Assembly (NCBI GenBank): GCA_933228895.1
Contig: OW121846.1
Location: 149,218,746-149,282,745, forward strand
Direction of reading: 5' to 3'
DNA: 64,000 nt
From: Platycnemis pennipes
Lineage: Eukaryota; Arthropoda; Insecta; Odonata; Platycnemididae
Shown here piece by piece: positions 24,320 to 36,867 of this stretch (positions within the stretch are counted from its first letter, which is position 1; each line of letters begins with the position of its first letter). Position numbers and translations under genes: made by a program. The notes beneath the pieces are model-generated. The model was given only the letters and a program-made list of their open reading frames with translations, made no database searches and had not been told where the DNA came from.

Positions 24320-26045
24320 TTGTCTTCTCGTCACATTTCCCAAGTACTCTTTTTATAAATCCTAGCTTTCTCTTCGCTCGGCCGCATACTTCCCGGATAT
24401 GTCTTCTCCACGATAAATCTTTAGTGATTGTTTCACCTAAATACCTTATGGTTTCAACGCTTTCGACCTTCGTGTTATTAATTTTATAGGATCGCTCTAT
24501 AGAATTATTCCTCCTCCATGTCTTGAATTATATCTAAATCCTTGCTTCCTGTCTTCTTCTGATATACCCCTGCGCACTACAGTATCGTCTGCAAAAAGTC
24601 TAAGCGTAAAACTAACTACGCTACCCTGGGGAACTCCCGATGTGACTTTGATTGTGTCTGACATGATACCATCTATGACAACCCTCTGCTCTCGCCCACT
24701 TAAGAATTCTTTTATCCAACACACAACGTCATTATTTAAACCAAAACTCTCTAATTTCAAGATTAATTTATCATGTGGTACATTATCGAATGCATTTTTA
24801 AAATCTTAAATCTATCGCATGAACTTCAGTACTGTTTTCGCCGTTGACTAAAATATCGTGTACAAATAAAGCTTATTGTGTCTCGCAGGATCTACCTTTC
24901 CGGAACCCACGTTGTCTGTTTATGAGCAATCCCTGATATCCAAATGCCCCATGATTGTACTTACTACAATGTGCTCAAATACCTTGCAAGAGATTAACGT
25001 GAGTGAAATGGGTCTGTAGTTACTAGGTTCTTTCCTATCACCGCTTTCAAAAATAGGTGTAATGTTAGCTACTTTCCAATCCTTGCATACAGTGCGGTTC
25101 TTTAGTGTTTTATTGAATAATATTTATAGATAGGAGGCTATTTCAGAAGCTAATGTTTTATATACCCGGGAAGGAATTTGATCGGGACCTGGTGATTTGT
25201 TTTTACTAATGTTTTTTAACTGCTGCTCTATTCCGCGACCTGAAATTTTTAATTCGGGCATTTGCTCACTGAATGTTTTCGGCGGAGGTTCCACTGCGAT
25301 GTGTGACGATGAGTTGAATACGCTTTGGAAGAAGGCTTTTAAAGTATTGGCATTTTCCAAACCCTCAGGTGACTCTAATTCCTTTATCACTTTTTAGTGT
25401 GTGTACCTACTGTGGACCTATTTCCCTGAAGTTCTCTCTCTCACATATGACCAAAACACTTTAGGATTGCTATCTAAATATCCTCCTAACATCTTGCTCT
25501 TGAAATGTGATAACGCTTGCCGACATGATTTCCTTGCTAATGCTCTCGATTTTTTATAGTTTTGAACTAACTCATTTTTTTCCTCTACCGATAGACCCTG
25601 TCCTTCATTTTTCATCTCAGCGTGGCATACCCTTCGTCGCTTTAGTGATTTCCTAACCTCCGCGTCATACCACCTATGCTCTGTATTATCAATTTACTTG
25701 GTATATATTTATTAACTGCTTTACGGGTGACCTCAAGAATTTCTCTCCCCGAATCTTCTATATCTAATCCTTTGCTTTGTTCGCTAAATACATTAAACGA
25801 TTCCCTTAATTCCTCTTTCATACCGTCGTAATTAGCCTTGCCAAATAAGTATACCCTCCTCCTTGGTTTATAATGTTTTTCAACGCCTACATTCAATATC
25901 GCATGAACTATTTTATGATCACTAATTCCTGTCTGTAGCTACATTTAGAACTTATTCGGGTATATTTGTTGCGAATAAGTCTAGTATGTTGTCTCCCCTG
26001 GTCGGATCTTTTACTAGTTGTTTTACAGTTTTGTCGTACCGATGG
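24320..26045 (-). mobile_element. CR1/Jockey-supergroup LINE, 3' part (RT)
   Basis: This is the continuation of the endonuclease piece at 27240-27830. Blocks in order on the minus strand are KDPTRGDNILDLFATN, SDHKIVHAILNVGVEKHY (25850-25930), KKSRALARKSCRQALSHFKS (25500), and NISKNKSPGPDQIPSRVYKT (25170). Then come QRGFRKGRSCETQ (24890), VTSGVPQGSVVSFT and LFADDTVV (24580-24660), and SVETIRYLGETITKDLSW (24420). Several stops and frameshifts are present. An opposite-strand LINE copy separates it from its own 5' piece. Confidence 0.85.
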
Positions 26046-26059
26046 TCTGAAAAGCAGCC

Positions 26060-27240
26060 GATGTAACACCCATTTTTAAAAGTGGTGATAGGGAGCAGCC
26101 ATCTAACTACAGACCTATATCCCTCACATCCATTTCATGCAAGGTCCTGGAACATATAATTATTAGTTCAGTCATGGGACAACTATATAGCCAGAATTTA
26201 TTGGCCGATGTTCAGCATGGGTTCCGGAAGAGCAAATCATGTGAAACTCAACTTGCTCTCTTTTCTCACAATATTTTAGTTTCTGGCGAAAATTATATTC
26301 CAGTGGATGCTATATTTCTCGATTTCAAAAAAGCTTTCGAGAAGGTGTCTCATAGCAAACTAATCTTGAAATTAAAATATTATGGCATAGACAGTTACAT
26401 TAAATCATGGATAAATGATTTCCTGCATGATCGGGTGCAAAGGGTTGTTTTGGACGGTGTTACCTCACCGGCAATTAAAGTCACTTTGAGTGTCCCATCA
26501 GGTAGTGTGATAGGTCCACTCCTGTTCCTCCTGTACATAAATGATATCAATAAGGTTGTCATAAGTAAGCTTCGTCTATTTGCCGATGACACTGTAGTGT
26601 ACAGGGGAATTCTATGCCCAAACGATAAAGAATATTTAAATGATGACCTACAAGCAATTGAAGATTGGTGTGATACATGGCACTTAGAATTAAAATTTAA
26701 TAATTGTCTCTTGATGAATTTTTGGAAAATGAATAGCTCTCCTCTTAGCACTTGAATTGAAGAAGATCGTAGCAGATTGAAATTTAGACATAATCTCTTA
26801 AAACAAATTCCAAGACCATATTTTCAGTGATGATGTTAAAAATATTTTGTGAACCCCAACTTACTATGGTAGACTGGACCATAATCACGAAATTAGAGAA
26901 AATGATTGCCAAACTGACAGATTCAAAATGCCCTTTTTTCTACGTACATTGAGGGATATGAATAACGGTAAATATATCCAGTACGAGTGTAGCAATGGAT
27001 AACATTGGTACCTGCATGTTGGTATAAGGACTTATAGCTAACCCAACTAACGGCATGTTTTTGAATGTATGCTTCGCTATTTTTATCTTTTTTTAAATAG
27101 CGTAGTTTTGAACAGTACCTATACGAGTACTATTCCTTTTTTATGCATGATATGTAGTGCATGTTTGGTGAGAATTCACCACTTACCACACACCTTTATG
27201 TTGGCTTGCAGAGTATTATGTAGAAGTAGATGTAAAAAAT
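26060..27240 (+). mobile_element. 5'-truncated LINE inserted inside the opposite-strand LINE
   Basis: It begins inside the reverse transcriptase (TPIFKSGDREQPSNYRPISL). It continues with FLDFKKAFEKVSHSKLILK, WINDFLHDRVQRVVLDGV, a degraded VPSGS in place of PQGS, and LFADDTVVYRGI. The ORF stops at 26753. A roughly 480-bp 3' region follows and ends in TGGCTTGCAGAGTATTATG and a GTAGAAGTAGATGTA tail. It is a younger copy of the same family as 12640-13510, with one long open segment of 193 codons. Confidence 0.87.
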
Positions 27241-27830
27241 GTGACGTAAAGGTGTTCAACAGTGATTCGCAGAGTTACTTATCCTTACCTCCTGTTATAA
27301 AACTACACGTATTCCAGTCTATCGAAGGGAGATTGAAGTCTCCGCCTACTATTATTCCTCTGTATTTGTTCCGAGAAATCAATGTTCCTATCTCTGACTC
27401 TAGTTCCATTATAGAATTGATGTCTGCACCCGGTGGCCTGTAATATGCACCTACATATATCTTTGTTAGGCGTCACTAGTTTTACTTTTAACGGAACACC
27501 AAATACTTACTACACTTCGCTCTGAAATAAGTTTTCTTCTACTAACATACGGGTCCTTCACAGCTATAAATAATACTCCTTCGTTTCTGTATACTCTATC
27601 CTTTCTGTATACGGTAAAACACTTAGGGAATACTTCATATCTGATATGTCCTTCGAAAGCCATCTTTCTATGCGTACGATTATATCAGCATCAGTACTTT
27701 TTATGAGGTGGTGAAATTCGGCTACTTTATTTCTTAAACTATGACAATTCACTACTATGACTGAAATTATTTCTCCCAATCTATTTCTCTCCTGGTGCTC
27801 TTTTTCAGCTAGAATTTTCCCCGATAATTA
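27240..27830 (-). mobile_element. CR1/Jockey-supergroup LINE, 5' part (AP endonuclease)
   Basis: It reads IISVIVVNCHSLRNKVAEFH and STDADIIV..WLSKDISDM. After a frame change it continues AFEGHIRYEVFPKCFTVYRK, YYRPPGADINSIMELESE and GGDFNLPSIDWNT. These are the exonuclease-endonuclease-phosphatase motifs that nick target DNA in non-LTR elements. The catalytic Glu in the expected TESWL position reads IERWL. It belongs with 24320-26045; the intervening DNA is a later insertion. Confidence 0.82.
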
Positions 27831-28879
27831 TTTTATCGACCCACTATTTAATCTAGCAATCTGATATGTATGTATCTGTAGTAATCTGATATGTATGCAT
27901 GATTTGAACTTCTGTTCTGGGGCCGGTTAAATTAACTGCTTCATGACAGGATAAACAGTGAGCTTAACCAGAGAAAACAGATAGGAATGGGCACTGTGAA
28001 AGCAAATACCGAGCACTGAAAATGAAGGAAGACATTTGTTTCATGTCGGTACCGACGGGCAAGGCTGAATTGAAGTTAGGCTAAACGTGCTAAACTTAGC
28101 CCCCCCCCGAAGCAAATTTCTGGCTACGTGCCTGCCTGCTAATGAAAAAAATATCCTTGCTGAGCTCGCTCGGTCTGAGAGCTCTGGCTTTCGACAAGGG
28201 GCCGGAGGGAGGCGAAGTGGCTCGGACGTGGCCTTGGAATGGTTCGAGAGAGAGAGAGAGAGATAAGGAGCCAGGAGGTGGAGGGTGACGTTAGCGGGAG
28301 TGGGGGGGGACTAGAGCAGCGCCACGGAACGAAAGATTTTTAGCACGTAAAATTGTGAAAACATGGTTCGGAAAATAATAAATAGCAACTTTAGTATGCA
28401 CCTAAGGTCTTTGAGTTTGATATAATAGTAGAAGAGAAGGATGAATCCCAGCGGATAATTGAACACATGTTTCCATTACGGTTTCAATGTCAAAGGAAAA
28501 AAAGTTGAAATCAGGCTATTTTTACGATTTTCAGTGCCTGAAGCTCTTTAATGAGTACTGCTAATGAAAATTCTGTTCAAATAGCCGCTCACATTGATCC
28601 TTAATCTAACGATCAGTGAAACCCGATCAGCTCTGCGACTTATATTAAACTCGTTATCTTCGATCTCGCAAGGGTCTGCAGAGCCGTTTTCTGCGGAGGT
28701 ATAGAACCCCCTTAATATTGTGCGGGATGAAGGTACTACACAGTTCGCCTTTCAAACAACAACGGGTGACATTCAATAAAAACTACACGAATGCTTATTA
28801 TTTAGTTTTTTAGTAATTTTTATTAGTTATCAGTTATACTCTTGCTTCTTCCTCGTTCTTGGATAATGTTACGAATAAT
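27831..28879. other. No gene recognised
   Basis: A GA microsatellite lies near 28250 and a short GC-rich patch at 28190-28330. No protein motif. Confidence 0.5.
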
Positions 28880-29125
28880 TCAGGGAATGGAGGAATTGTG
28901 GAGAGAAATCTGACGCTGGCATTAGCTTGCTCTAAACGAAGGGTGCCAAGTGGACCACGGTTTAACGTCCTATTTGACGACCGGAGTACTGGACCTGAAA
29001 TGTCCTTCACTTGGCACTCACGTATGGACCGGAATGCCATAGAAGAATCCGCCACGTCCGGGAATCGAACAGGGGACCTTCGGGATAGGAGTCCAGAACT
29101 CTAGCCACTACACCAATCCGATTCC
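28880..29125 (-). mobile_element. tRNA-derived SINE (family S), copy 4
   Basis: On the minus strand there is an A-box-like TTGGTGTAGTGGCTAGAG, B-box CTGTTCGATTCCCGG, AGTACTCCGGTCGTC and the core GGACGTTAAACCGTGGTCC. This is one of the best-preserved heads in the window. Confidence 0.82.
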
Positions 29126-29370
29126 CATACGCCAATTGCGATTACTGATTCATGCAGACATAAAAAAAGCCCAAACATCCGCATTTGTTTTTCTAAAATT
29201 TCCCTTGTTCATTCAATTTAATCTATATGAATCTACCTATTCATGTTTATCATATGCGAGTTCACAATCTTCTTGTCTTTGTTTGAAGAACGACCTGCTA
29301 CAACGTTCTTGCATCCCCCCGCGAACTTTCCCGAGCCGAGATGCAAAACACGTGACCTCGCCACCCAGCC

Positions 29371-29450
29371 CGCTAATCCTGCTGCTAATCCTGCTGCTAA
29401 TCCTGCTGCTAATCCTGCTGCTAATCCTGCTGCTAATCCTGCTGCTAATC
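29371..29450. repeat. 12-bp tandem repeat, about 6.7 copies
   Basis: The unit is GCTAATCCTGCT. It is a multiple of 3 and open in all frames, so it generates repetitive peptides (NPAA or LILL) without implying a gene. Confidence 0.95.
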
Positions 29451-30764
29451 CCCGGGGTTCCATCGCGCGCCGCACAGTGGGACCGATGGGAAAAAGCTGC
29501 GCAAAATTAATTACTCTTGTCTTTTTCGGGTTTAAATGTGTTTTTAGGGTGTTCTAGAAGTAATTTGAGCTGCTTAACTTGATTTCGTCATTATTTTTTC
29601 CGTATCTCTTATGACATACATCTGAGTACAAGTTGATTGTGCCTTATGTAATAATATTTAATTAAATCAACTAAGTAAATGCTATTACGAAAAATGTAAT
29701 TTAACGTTAATGTTAAATGACGCTAACGTAATAATGATTACGTGTGGATTTAAGTCTCATTTGGTCTCAGTTCGCATTGTAACCTATGCTATGAACAAGA
29801 TAAAAATGAGGAAAAGAGTGCCAGTTCCTCATTGTGTTAAAGGTACACAAAAATATGCTTTACCAGCATACTACGTGGCTATTTCGCAAGAAGCGCTAAA
29901 AATACACACGAAAGTATGACTACTCTTGATATTTTCTCTTAATTTTTGAACGTGATGTAAGGTATATTTTATTTTTCAGGGAAAATATACTCGCGATGAA
30001 TAAAGAATCACTCTCACCAAATAAGCCACGATAATCTCGGAAAGGTTTTTGGCATATATATTTTTTGACGGGGTACCATTCTCAACCATAAAAAAAATGT
30101 ATTGAAGCTCTTATCCTTACAGTGTGTTAAGAATCATTTGGGAAAGGATGCCAAGGTTCGAGAAATTAAAATTATATTTAAATCTCTCTGACTATCAATC
30201 GCATCTTAGGTGAGAGAAAGAAAGGAACTTGATATTGCCAAAATGACGAGAATAATTAAATCCTCGCAGTGCATTGGCATGATAATTTATTATTCGCCGT
30301 TATAACATTGGTGGGCACCTTATCCCCTCTTCCCAAGGCAAAAAGCTAAGGCAATATCACCAAAAGCATTGAGAATATTCTCTAATCAAATAGCAAGTCT
30401 TTATATCACAGGTGTGAATATTATGGTTGGGGTGGATGTCCATGATAACGGAGTTGGCAACTACGAAATAAAAGCCAGGAGGGGAGGACTACTTGGTGGC
30501 TACTTTTTAACAGTGCACTTGATAGTTGCGTCGTCAACATTTTGAAATTGCACAGGATCGTAAATGATGGTAACATTACACAATTAAATTTTCAGTCATG
30601 CATAACGTTAGGTGTACTGCGAGCGGAGGACATCACAAATGGATGCGATAGCAAAGGAACAAGAATCCAGAGTTAGGCCCGAACAGAGGAAAGCGAGTCT
30701 ATCATCAGATTCCATGATGCAGGATATTGCTTCTCATACAATGGTAGCTAGTGATGGGAGAAAA
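29451..30764. other. No gene recognised
   Basis: AT-rich anonymous DNA between the 12-bp repeat and the LINE tail at 30765. Confidence 0.5.
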
Positions 30765-30835
30765 TGGTATAACAAATCTACATCTACGCGATTCCCTGCA
30801 AGGCACCGCTAGGGTGTGTGGCAGGGGGTGAAGAT
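30765..30835 (-). mobile_element. LINE 3'-end fragment
   Basis: On the minus strand CTGCCACACACCCTAGCGG, TGCCTTGCAGGGAAT and GTAGATGTAGAT correspond to the LINE end at 27185-27236 (CTTACCACACACC...GGCTTGCAGAGTATTATGTAG). It is a short relic in the opposite orientation. Confidence 0.6.
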
Positions 30836-31534
30836 CATCAAACATGCACTAGGCATTTCACATGGAACTATTGACAGGCAATAGGCTAATACACGGAAAC
30901 AACCTACATAATAGGTTCACGTGCAAATAGCTAGACCGTTACTATTTGGTTGAAATGGGTTGAATATTTTCTCGTCGCCCAGACACATCTCGCCTAGATC
31001 GTTCAGACCCTCCATCAACTTCCTTACTGCTCTTCGAGCGAGATGAAACTTGATCGCTTCGGCATAAGTAAGCCTTCCCCCCTCCGCCTCTCCCTCTCGG
31101 AGGCGAGATGAAGCGGTGGAATGGGGACAGGAGGGGCAGATTGCGTGGGCGACAAATATGAGGGGAAAGCGTCACTTTGCGCTTAGTTCGGTGAACGCGA
31201 TGTATCGTCTTGCATTTTTGGATGCTGTAGGCTTGTGTCGCAAGGTGATTAGTCTCTCCTTCAATATGATGGATTATAAATCGTGTGTGTCAAAGGAATT
31301 TTCCATTTACGTTCATGCACCGCTACGATAGGCGTTCAAAAACGCCTAAATACAGTCGAGTATCACATGCGATTTTTAATTTGCAAGCATCAAAAAAGAA
31401 AGTTGTTAGAGATGCACAAACAATGAACCTTTGTGCACAATCTTATGAAAACAAAATGGACGTATCTATTATAATACTAGCATGGCATTTAAATGAAAAA
31501 TCGTCCTCGGCGGCATTTTTTGGCTAGGTTTTGA

Positions 31535-31705
31535 ACACCCTTAACGTCCCATCCGACGGACGGACTACTGTACTCGAATGCTCTCCACAAGGAACTCAAG
31601 CAGGGTCAGGATCACCAATGAAAAATATCTCCCAAAGCCTGGATTCGATCCCGGGCCCTCCAGGTGGGCGCGATCCCTCCAGCGATGATGTGAGCAAACC
31701 TTCCT
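31535..31705 (-). mobile_element. tRNA-derived SINE (family S), copy 5
   Basis: On the minus strand a B-box GGGATCGAATCCAGG, then TTTGGGAGATATTTTTCATT, TACAGTAGTCCGTCCGTCGG and ATGGGACGTTAAGGG are visible. Confidence 0.75.
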
Positions 31706-31845
31706 CTCGGATGGATCTTCAGTCATTGAGGTGCCAAAAGCCCACACCCTGCACCCCATCCCTGCATTCCAACGCGTGTTCAAATATGTAAATTGCTGAC
31801 GAAGGACGTCCACCTTTCCGAGCGGGTGTCCTACTGAGGTGCCAA

Positions 31846-31866
31846 CCCCCCCCCCCCCCCCCCCCC
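31846..31866. repeat. Poly-C tract (21 nt)
   Basis: An uninterrupted run of C. Comparable homopolymer tracts are at 35870-35886 (17 C) and 10803-10822 (G, one A). These are likely sequencing- and replication-unstable. Confidence 0.95.
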
Positions 31867-32329
31867 GGAACGCCCCCTACCCCAACCACGTGCCCTTTGA
31901 CACGAGACTACCCCCATCCACCCTACTCCGCCCCCCGCTCAACGCGCATTAATTAGTCCGGAATTTCCACCAATGGCTTTCCAAGCGAGAGTGGGCGTCA
32001 GGGATTTATCGAATGCAAAACATCGGATCGAGGCAGTCATCGCTACGCCATTCGTTACGCGAGGAGAAATATTTCGGCAATTATTGAACATTTTCGCTGG
32101 TGACACGTGCTGACGCGGCGAGATCGAGTGAACTTTGTCCTTTGGAGGCGCGGTGCCCGTCATGCGTCTGACAGCTTTGTGCCCTTCACCATCTTGGCGA
32201 AAGGTTGTTTTTTCTACAGAGTTAAATGCTCCATTCATCACCGAGTGGAAACTCGACATACTGGTATTAGATGAGTGACTATTTTGAATTCATACCTAGT
32301 ATTGGTTCGAAATGTGGTGTTACAGAGTA

Positions 32330-32665
32330 ATGATGAAGATTAGATGGATCAACAGAGTGACAAACAAAGAAGTCCTAAGAAGAGTGTAATAGAAAAGAGA
32401 AGTCTGCTGAGAACTAAAAAGAAGACGGAACCACTTAATCTTCCATATCTTAGGACACGAGGGCCTGATCCCGTTCACTTTTAACTCGACCCCTTCGAGG
32501 TGAAAGTGAACGGGAAGATTGGAAAAGGCTGGCCTGGAATGAGATATATAGCATAGGTTGCGAAGGATGTGAAAGAGAGGAGTTGCGTCAATATGAAGAG
32601 GTTGGCCGATATCGAGTGGAAGGCTGCATCAAACCAATCCTAGGATTGTTGACTGATGATGATGA
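32330..32665 (+). mobile_element. LINE C-terminal fragment, second copy
   Basis: The decayed reading MKIRWINRVTNKEVLRRV, ELKRRRNHLIFHILGHEGLI, MKRLADIEWKAASNQS..DC, then TGATGATGATGAC corresponds to the C-terminus and TGA-rich tail of the LINE type at 11265. Stops are frequent. It contains the hairpin at 32469-32515. Confidence 0.65.
32469..32515. repeat. Stem-loop inside the LINE fragment
   Basis: The outer arms are TCCCGTTCACTTT and AAAGTGAACGGGA; the inner arms CTCGA and TCGAG form a second stem. It replaces part of the sequence expected between HEGLI and the GRGRP-like block of the LINE, so it may be a small insertion. Confidence 0.8.
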
Positions 32666-32761
32666 CCTAGTATTGGCAAATATATCACGCTGAGTGAAAA
32701 AGTCAGCAGTTGCCTTTTAGCTCTTTGACAAGTAAAGCAAATCTGTTTTTTATAGCTTGTC

Positions 32762-32950
32762 GTCATAGAACTGGCCTTCTGTCTGGATGATCCGGGTTTG
32801 AATCCAGACAGTGATGGAGATTTTTTTAAATGGTGTATCGTTCCCTTCTTGAGTGACACGTGGTGAGCTCTTCAAGATCAGTACTCCGTCCGATGGCTGG
32901 GATGTCAAACCGTGAGCCCTTGGAGCCTTCGTTAAGAGTTTGGCTACGCC
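32762..32950 (+). mobile_element. tRNA-derived SINE (family S), copy 6
   Basis: The B-box CGGGTTTGAATCCAGAC (about 32793-32809) is followed by AGTGATGGAGATTTTTTT, CAGTACTCCGTCCGATGGC and GGGATGTCAAACCGTGAGCCC-type core sequence. It lies about 100 bp downstream of the LINE tail at 32665. Confidence 0.75.
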
Positions 32951-35900
32951 AACATTTGCTTTCTTTCAACTCTTTTTCCGTTACTTGAAAAACCCCTACC
33001 CCTTTCCAAGTGGCCAAAATGACACTAACTATCGGTTGCCTATCCCGAATAATATCGTCTTTTTGGGTTCGGTAGCTACTTAGGAAATACTGCACCCTGG
33101 CCAATGTTGCTCGAGCCTTGAAAATTACGTTTACATTTACCAAAAGGGAAATAGCAAAAGAAGAATGAAATATTGGGCCGCCCCTTAGCAGCTGAGACCC
33201 AATTTTCGGCCTGAGTCGTGCGGTTTGAATTATGTTTTTATGCATCGGTGGCATTTAAATATTTTTTTGCTTTCATAGTCCAGAAAATTGTTACTGCAAA
33301 TTTGGGTGGCATGGTAATCAACCTCTCGTAATTTAGGGATACTTCATGTGATTTTGAAGTCTTGTAGCACTTGGATGACTGACGAAAAGAAAGATAATTC
33401 GTACACGAAAGAGAATAATCGTATCTATAGAGTTCAGCTTTCTTGTGATACAGCTACCAAAGTTTTTAAATAAAAATATCTTAATAAATCGGCATTCATG
33501 ACTGCTCTGCACCAGGTGGAATTAGAACCCATAATCTTAGCCCTGGCCGAATTGGCTGTCTAACGATCGGCCTGTAAAGGCTGCAAGCATATAGAGAGTA
33601 GGATGTTTCTTGCTCATCGTCATTGTGTAGTATTTGCATGTATATCTTTGAAAGTCTACATTGGACGTTGAACATGGTCGAGTCGATCCATGACCATTCC
33701 TCTTGCACTCCCTTTTTCCCTCTACTATTTCCTGCCCTACATCTTGAGAGCTTATGAGGACAGAAAAAGCGTCGGGCAGGATCGGGAGCATGAAATCCAG
33801 TCATCGTGATTCCATAAATCTCGTTGTTACCCCTTTGATACACAAGAGAGAGAAAATTCCCCACCGCTGCGTTCTTTCCCGTCATACGCCCATCTGGAAA
33901 ATTTATGCGCAAAATTTTAGATCTTGCTCGAGGGTTTAGATTTCATTCAGAATTACTTACCTATATGGTTTTACATCGGAGTCAGTTGAATTTGTTTAAA
34001 CTACAATTCAACTCCAAGCTCCTGATTGATTGACAGCAAAAATACTTAAAAGCCATTAGCTAATTCTAATTCCTCAACCTAATTAGCCTAAACCATTAGC
34101 TAATTCCTCGACCATGCTCAATTTCTTCTCTCTGTAAATCTCAGATACATAGTTGAGGAGGCAATAAGAATTGGCAGTTTTTCAGAATGTAGATTTCTAG
34201 ATAAGTGGGAAAAATTATGCTGGGCTTTTATTAGGAGTATCTGAAAGTGATCTGCATTTAAGGATTGGAAATGCATTTGCGGGAAAGAAGTACTTACGGC
34301 GCACGCAATGATGGAAGGGAGTAAGCTTGCTATGGATGGAAGAGAGACGGAGAGTTTTCTTAAGAAAGAAAAAGAATTTAGTGGAGTAAGGAGCTGTAAT
34401 CAGAATGCTAAGGTGAATACCGAAGTCTGCTTCTACTATAGCTATAATTTTTAACCGCGCTTTGGACAGATTATGTCCATATAATCGCAATAAAATACTT
34501 CATAAGGTATAATAATATTCTCTTCCTCATCCAATCTTCTTCCATCCATCATTCAAATATATACGCCGATAATTCTACAACTTCTTTGAGCTCTGCAACA
34601 ACTTTATTCTTCTTCGCAAGTAACACTTTGATATTCATTTCTTCTCGATGATAATTCATTGTTTCATTTGCTAACCTTGCAGCCTAAATCAAAAATGGGA
34701 TAGATTGCTTATAATAATTCACAAAAGAAAACTTTGCTATTTACAGAATTTTACAAAGGAATACCTAGATTTTTTAAATAACTGGTCAATTTCATCTTCT
34801 CATCAAATTAATTTGTGAAATATTTGGCAACTTTCAACGCATTTATTCTTTCATAAAATCTGCTTTCTCGGGTTGCCGGTTGAGCCGCATGAATTGAACT
34901 ATATCTATTTTTAAACATTTACGTCATTGAATATTGCACTATGTGGGATTCATCACAGCACAAAACAATTCCGAAAAAAATGTCAACTAAAATCATGAAT
35001 CATTAAGGCTAAGAGTGTTTATAATTACTTTTATCTCTCTTTTATCAATGATGTGTCCATCTATTTAATTCGGAATGATAATTAAGAAAGCCCTTGATAC
35101 TTCTGTGAACTAGAGGGTGGCTACTTATTCAGAAAATTCTTTTTTTTTTACGACTTGAGTTTGGGTTTCTGATTCAGAAACAATTTATTTGACCTGATAT
35201 TGGTTGGAAAATTAAGGAAATGCTATGAAAGTTAACCGATCATCAGAATGGGGAATAAAAAAGTGACCGCGTTGTAAAGGCATTCGCGTGGATGAAGATA
35301 TGGTCCCAAAATACATCGAGAGCATCATAACGGGGCCGGAAAACGTGAGAGCAGATCCTTGTAACGAGTCCGTCCCCCGCCTTTCCACGTCACCTCTTCA
35401 CGTGCCCCGCTGTCTGCATGCGTGTAAACCATTCATTCCCGGCTCTCCACCGGAGGCCCTGACTGATCACCTCCCCTCCTACCCCCACTTCCGCCACGGA
35501 CAGCCCTTTCAAAGGACGAGCGTCGCAATATTTTGATTCCTTCCTCTTGAAGCCTCATTCTTCGTGAGCCCCCCTCGGGAGGAGCAAGAGGGCCCCCCCG
35601 CGGTCCTTGCCTCGTTCATCGTTTGTCGGTGCCTCTTTAACCGCCCCCCGGGCCCCCTCCCCGCAATCCCTGGGCCCGCCGACAACGCCTCGGCCCCCCG
35701 ACATCCCTCCCCCCTCTCCCCACATTAATTAGAACACCAAAAAGTAATTGTCAAAGGCGCTGGTGGATGTAGCAGTGCTTGTGAGGCGGGGGGCATCGGC
35801 GTTGCCTAATAACCCCCGCCGGGACTCTCCTTTCACGCTCGTTCTTCACGTGATTGTTTTGTTTCCGGTCCCCCCCCCCCCCCCCCGCGCGCCCACGGCC

Positions 35901-36867
35901 CCGGAGCTACCCACGACCCCCGCGAGAATGACAGCGCAGCGCGGAAAACTTCCTTCCATTCTTCACCATTGACTTTTTCATTTGCATAGTAATTGTGATG
36001 GGGAGGGTGGGGTGGGGGGCAGAAGATGTGCTTACCTGCCCCTCTCCCCACCCTAGGGGGCAGTGGCGACTCGCCCCTTGACCTTGTAGTATTTTGGTCT
36101 CGGTAAGGTGGTTGTGCAGGAAGTCAACAGTCAAATCTAATTGACTCTTCGCGGCGGTCGATATCGGCCAGGGCCAAGGATGAAAGGGCCCCCCCGCCAC
36201 GGGCCCCTCTCCAGGGCCAGCTGAATGGACCGCGTGCTGCTCTTTTGTTTCAGCCGCAGGGGTGGGGAAAGAATTGATCGACTGTCAGCCAGATGGAGCT
36301 GTGATCGAAACTAATGGACGCTAAGAAGCCGATAAAGTTCCGATTCTCTACAATTTTAATCGAGCGGCTCGGGAAATCTGAGATGTCTGGAGTGACTAGC
36401 ACGCGCTTCGCTCGTCACGAATGTTCTCTTCATCTTCTCCGCGGCCCATGGGCTCTGCCATGGGCGGCCCATTCTCCAGCCTTCCCGTTTTCTGGCCTTG
36501 ATGGTGGGCTGCTCACTCTCTTCCACGGTGACGTTTCGAGGCTTCGTAGAGCGGTGAATGCTTTCGCTGAACTCGGCGTTCGCAGTTGGAATTAACCCCA
36601 GTAACATTAGCTGAAATTGCTTCACGCTGATTGAATATTAGCGAGAGATTTGTCCCAAAACATAGCGTTCAAATAAAGAACTATTTCTCTATTCCTTCAA
36701 GATGCTTGCCTGTAATTCCCAAGTCGTGGTCCCTATCTTTATCGTAAGTTGCATTAATAAGTACGGACTGCAATAGCTCTGGCGTAATTAAAGTCCATAT
36801 TTTCAATTCTCTGTTGTAATTGTAGACTTCGGCCAGCGGCAAAGCCTGGGTAAAGTGCCGTGAAGGC
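32951..36867. other. No gene recognised
   Basis: At 33495-33600 an eroded tRNA-like head may be present on the minus strand (GGGTTCTAATTCCACCTGG). The segment 35340-36260 is strongly GC- and CpG-rich with a 17-C tract and could be a CpG-rich regulatory or first-exon region. I found no exon or promoter that I could defend. Confidence 0.5.
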
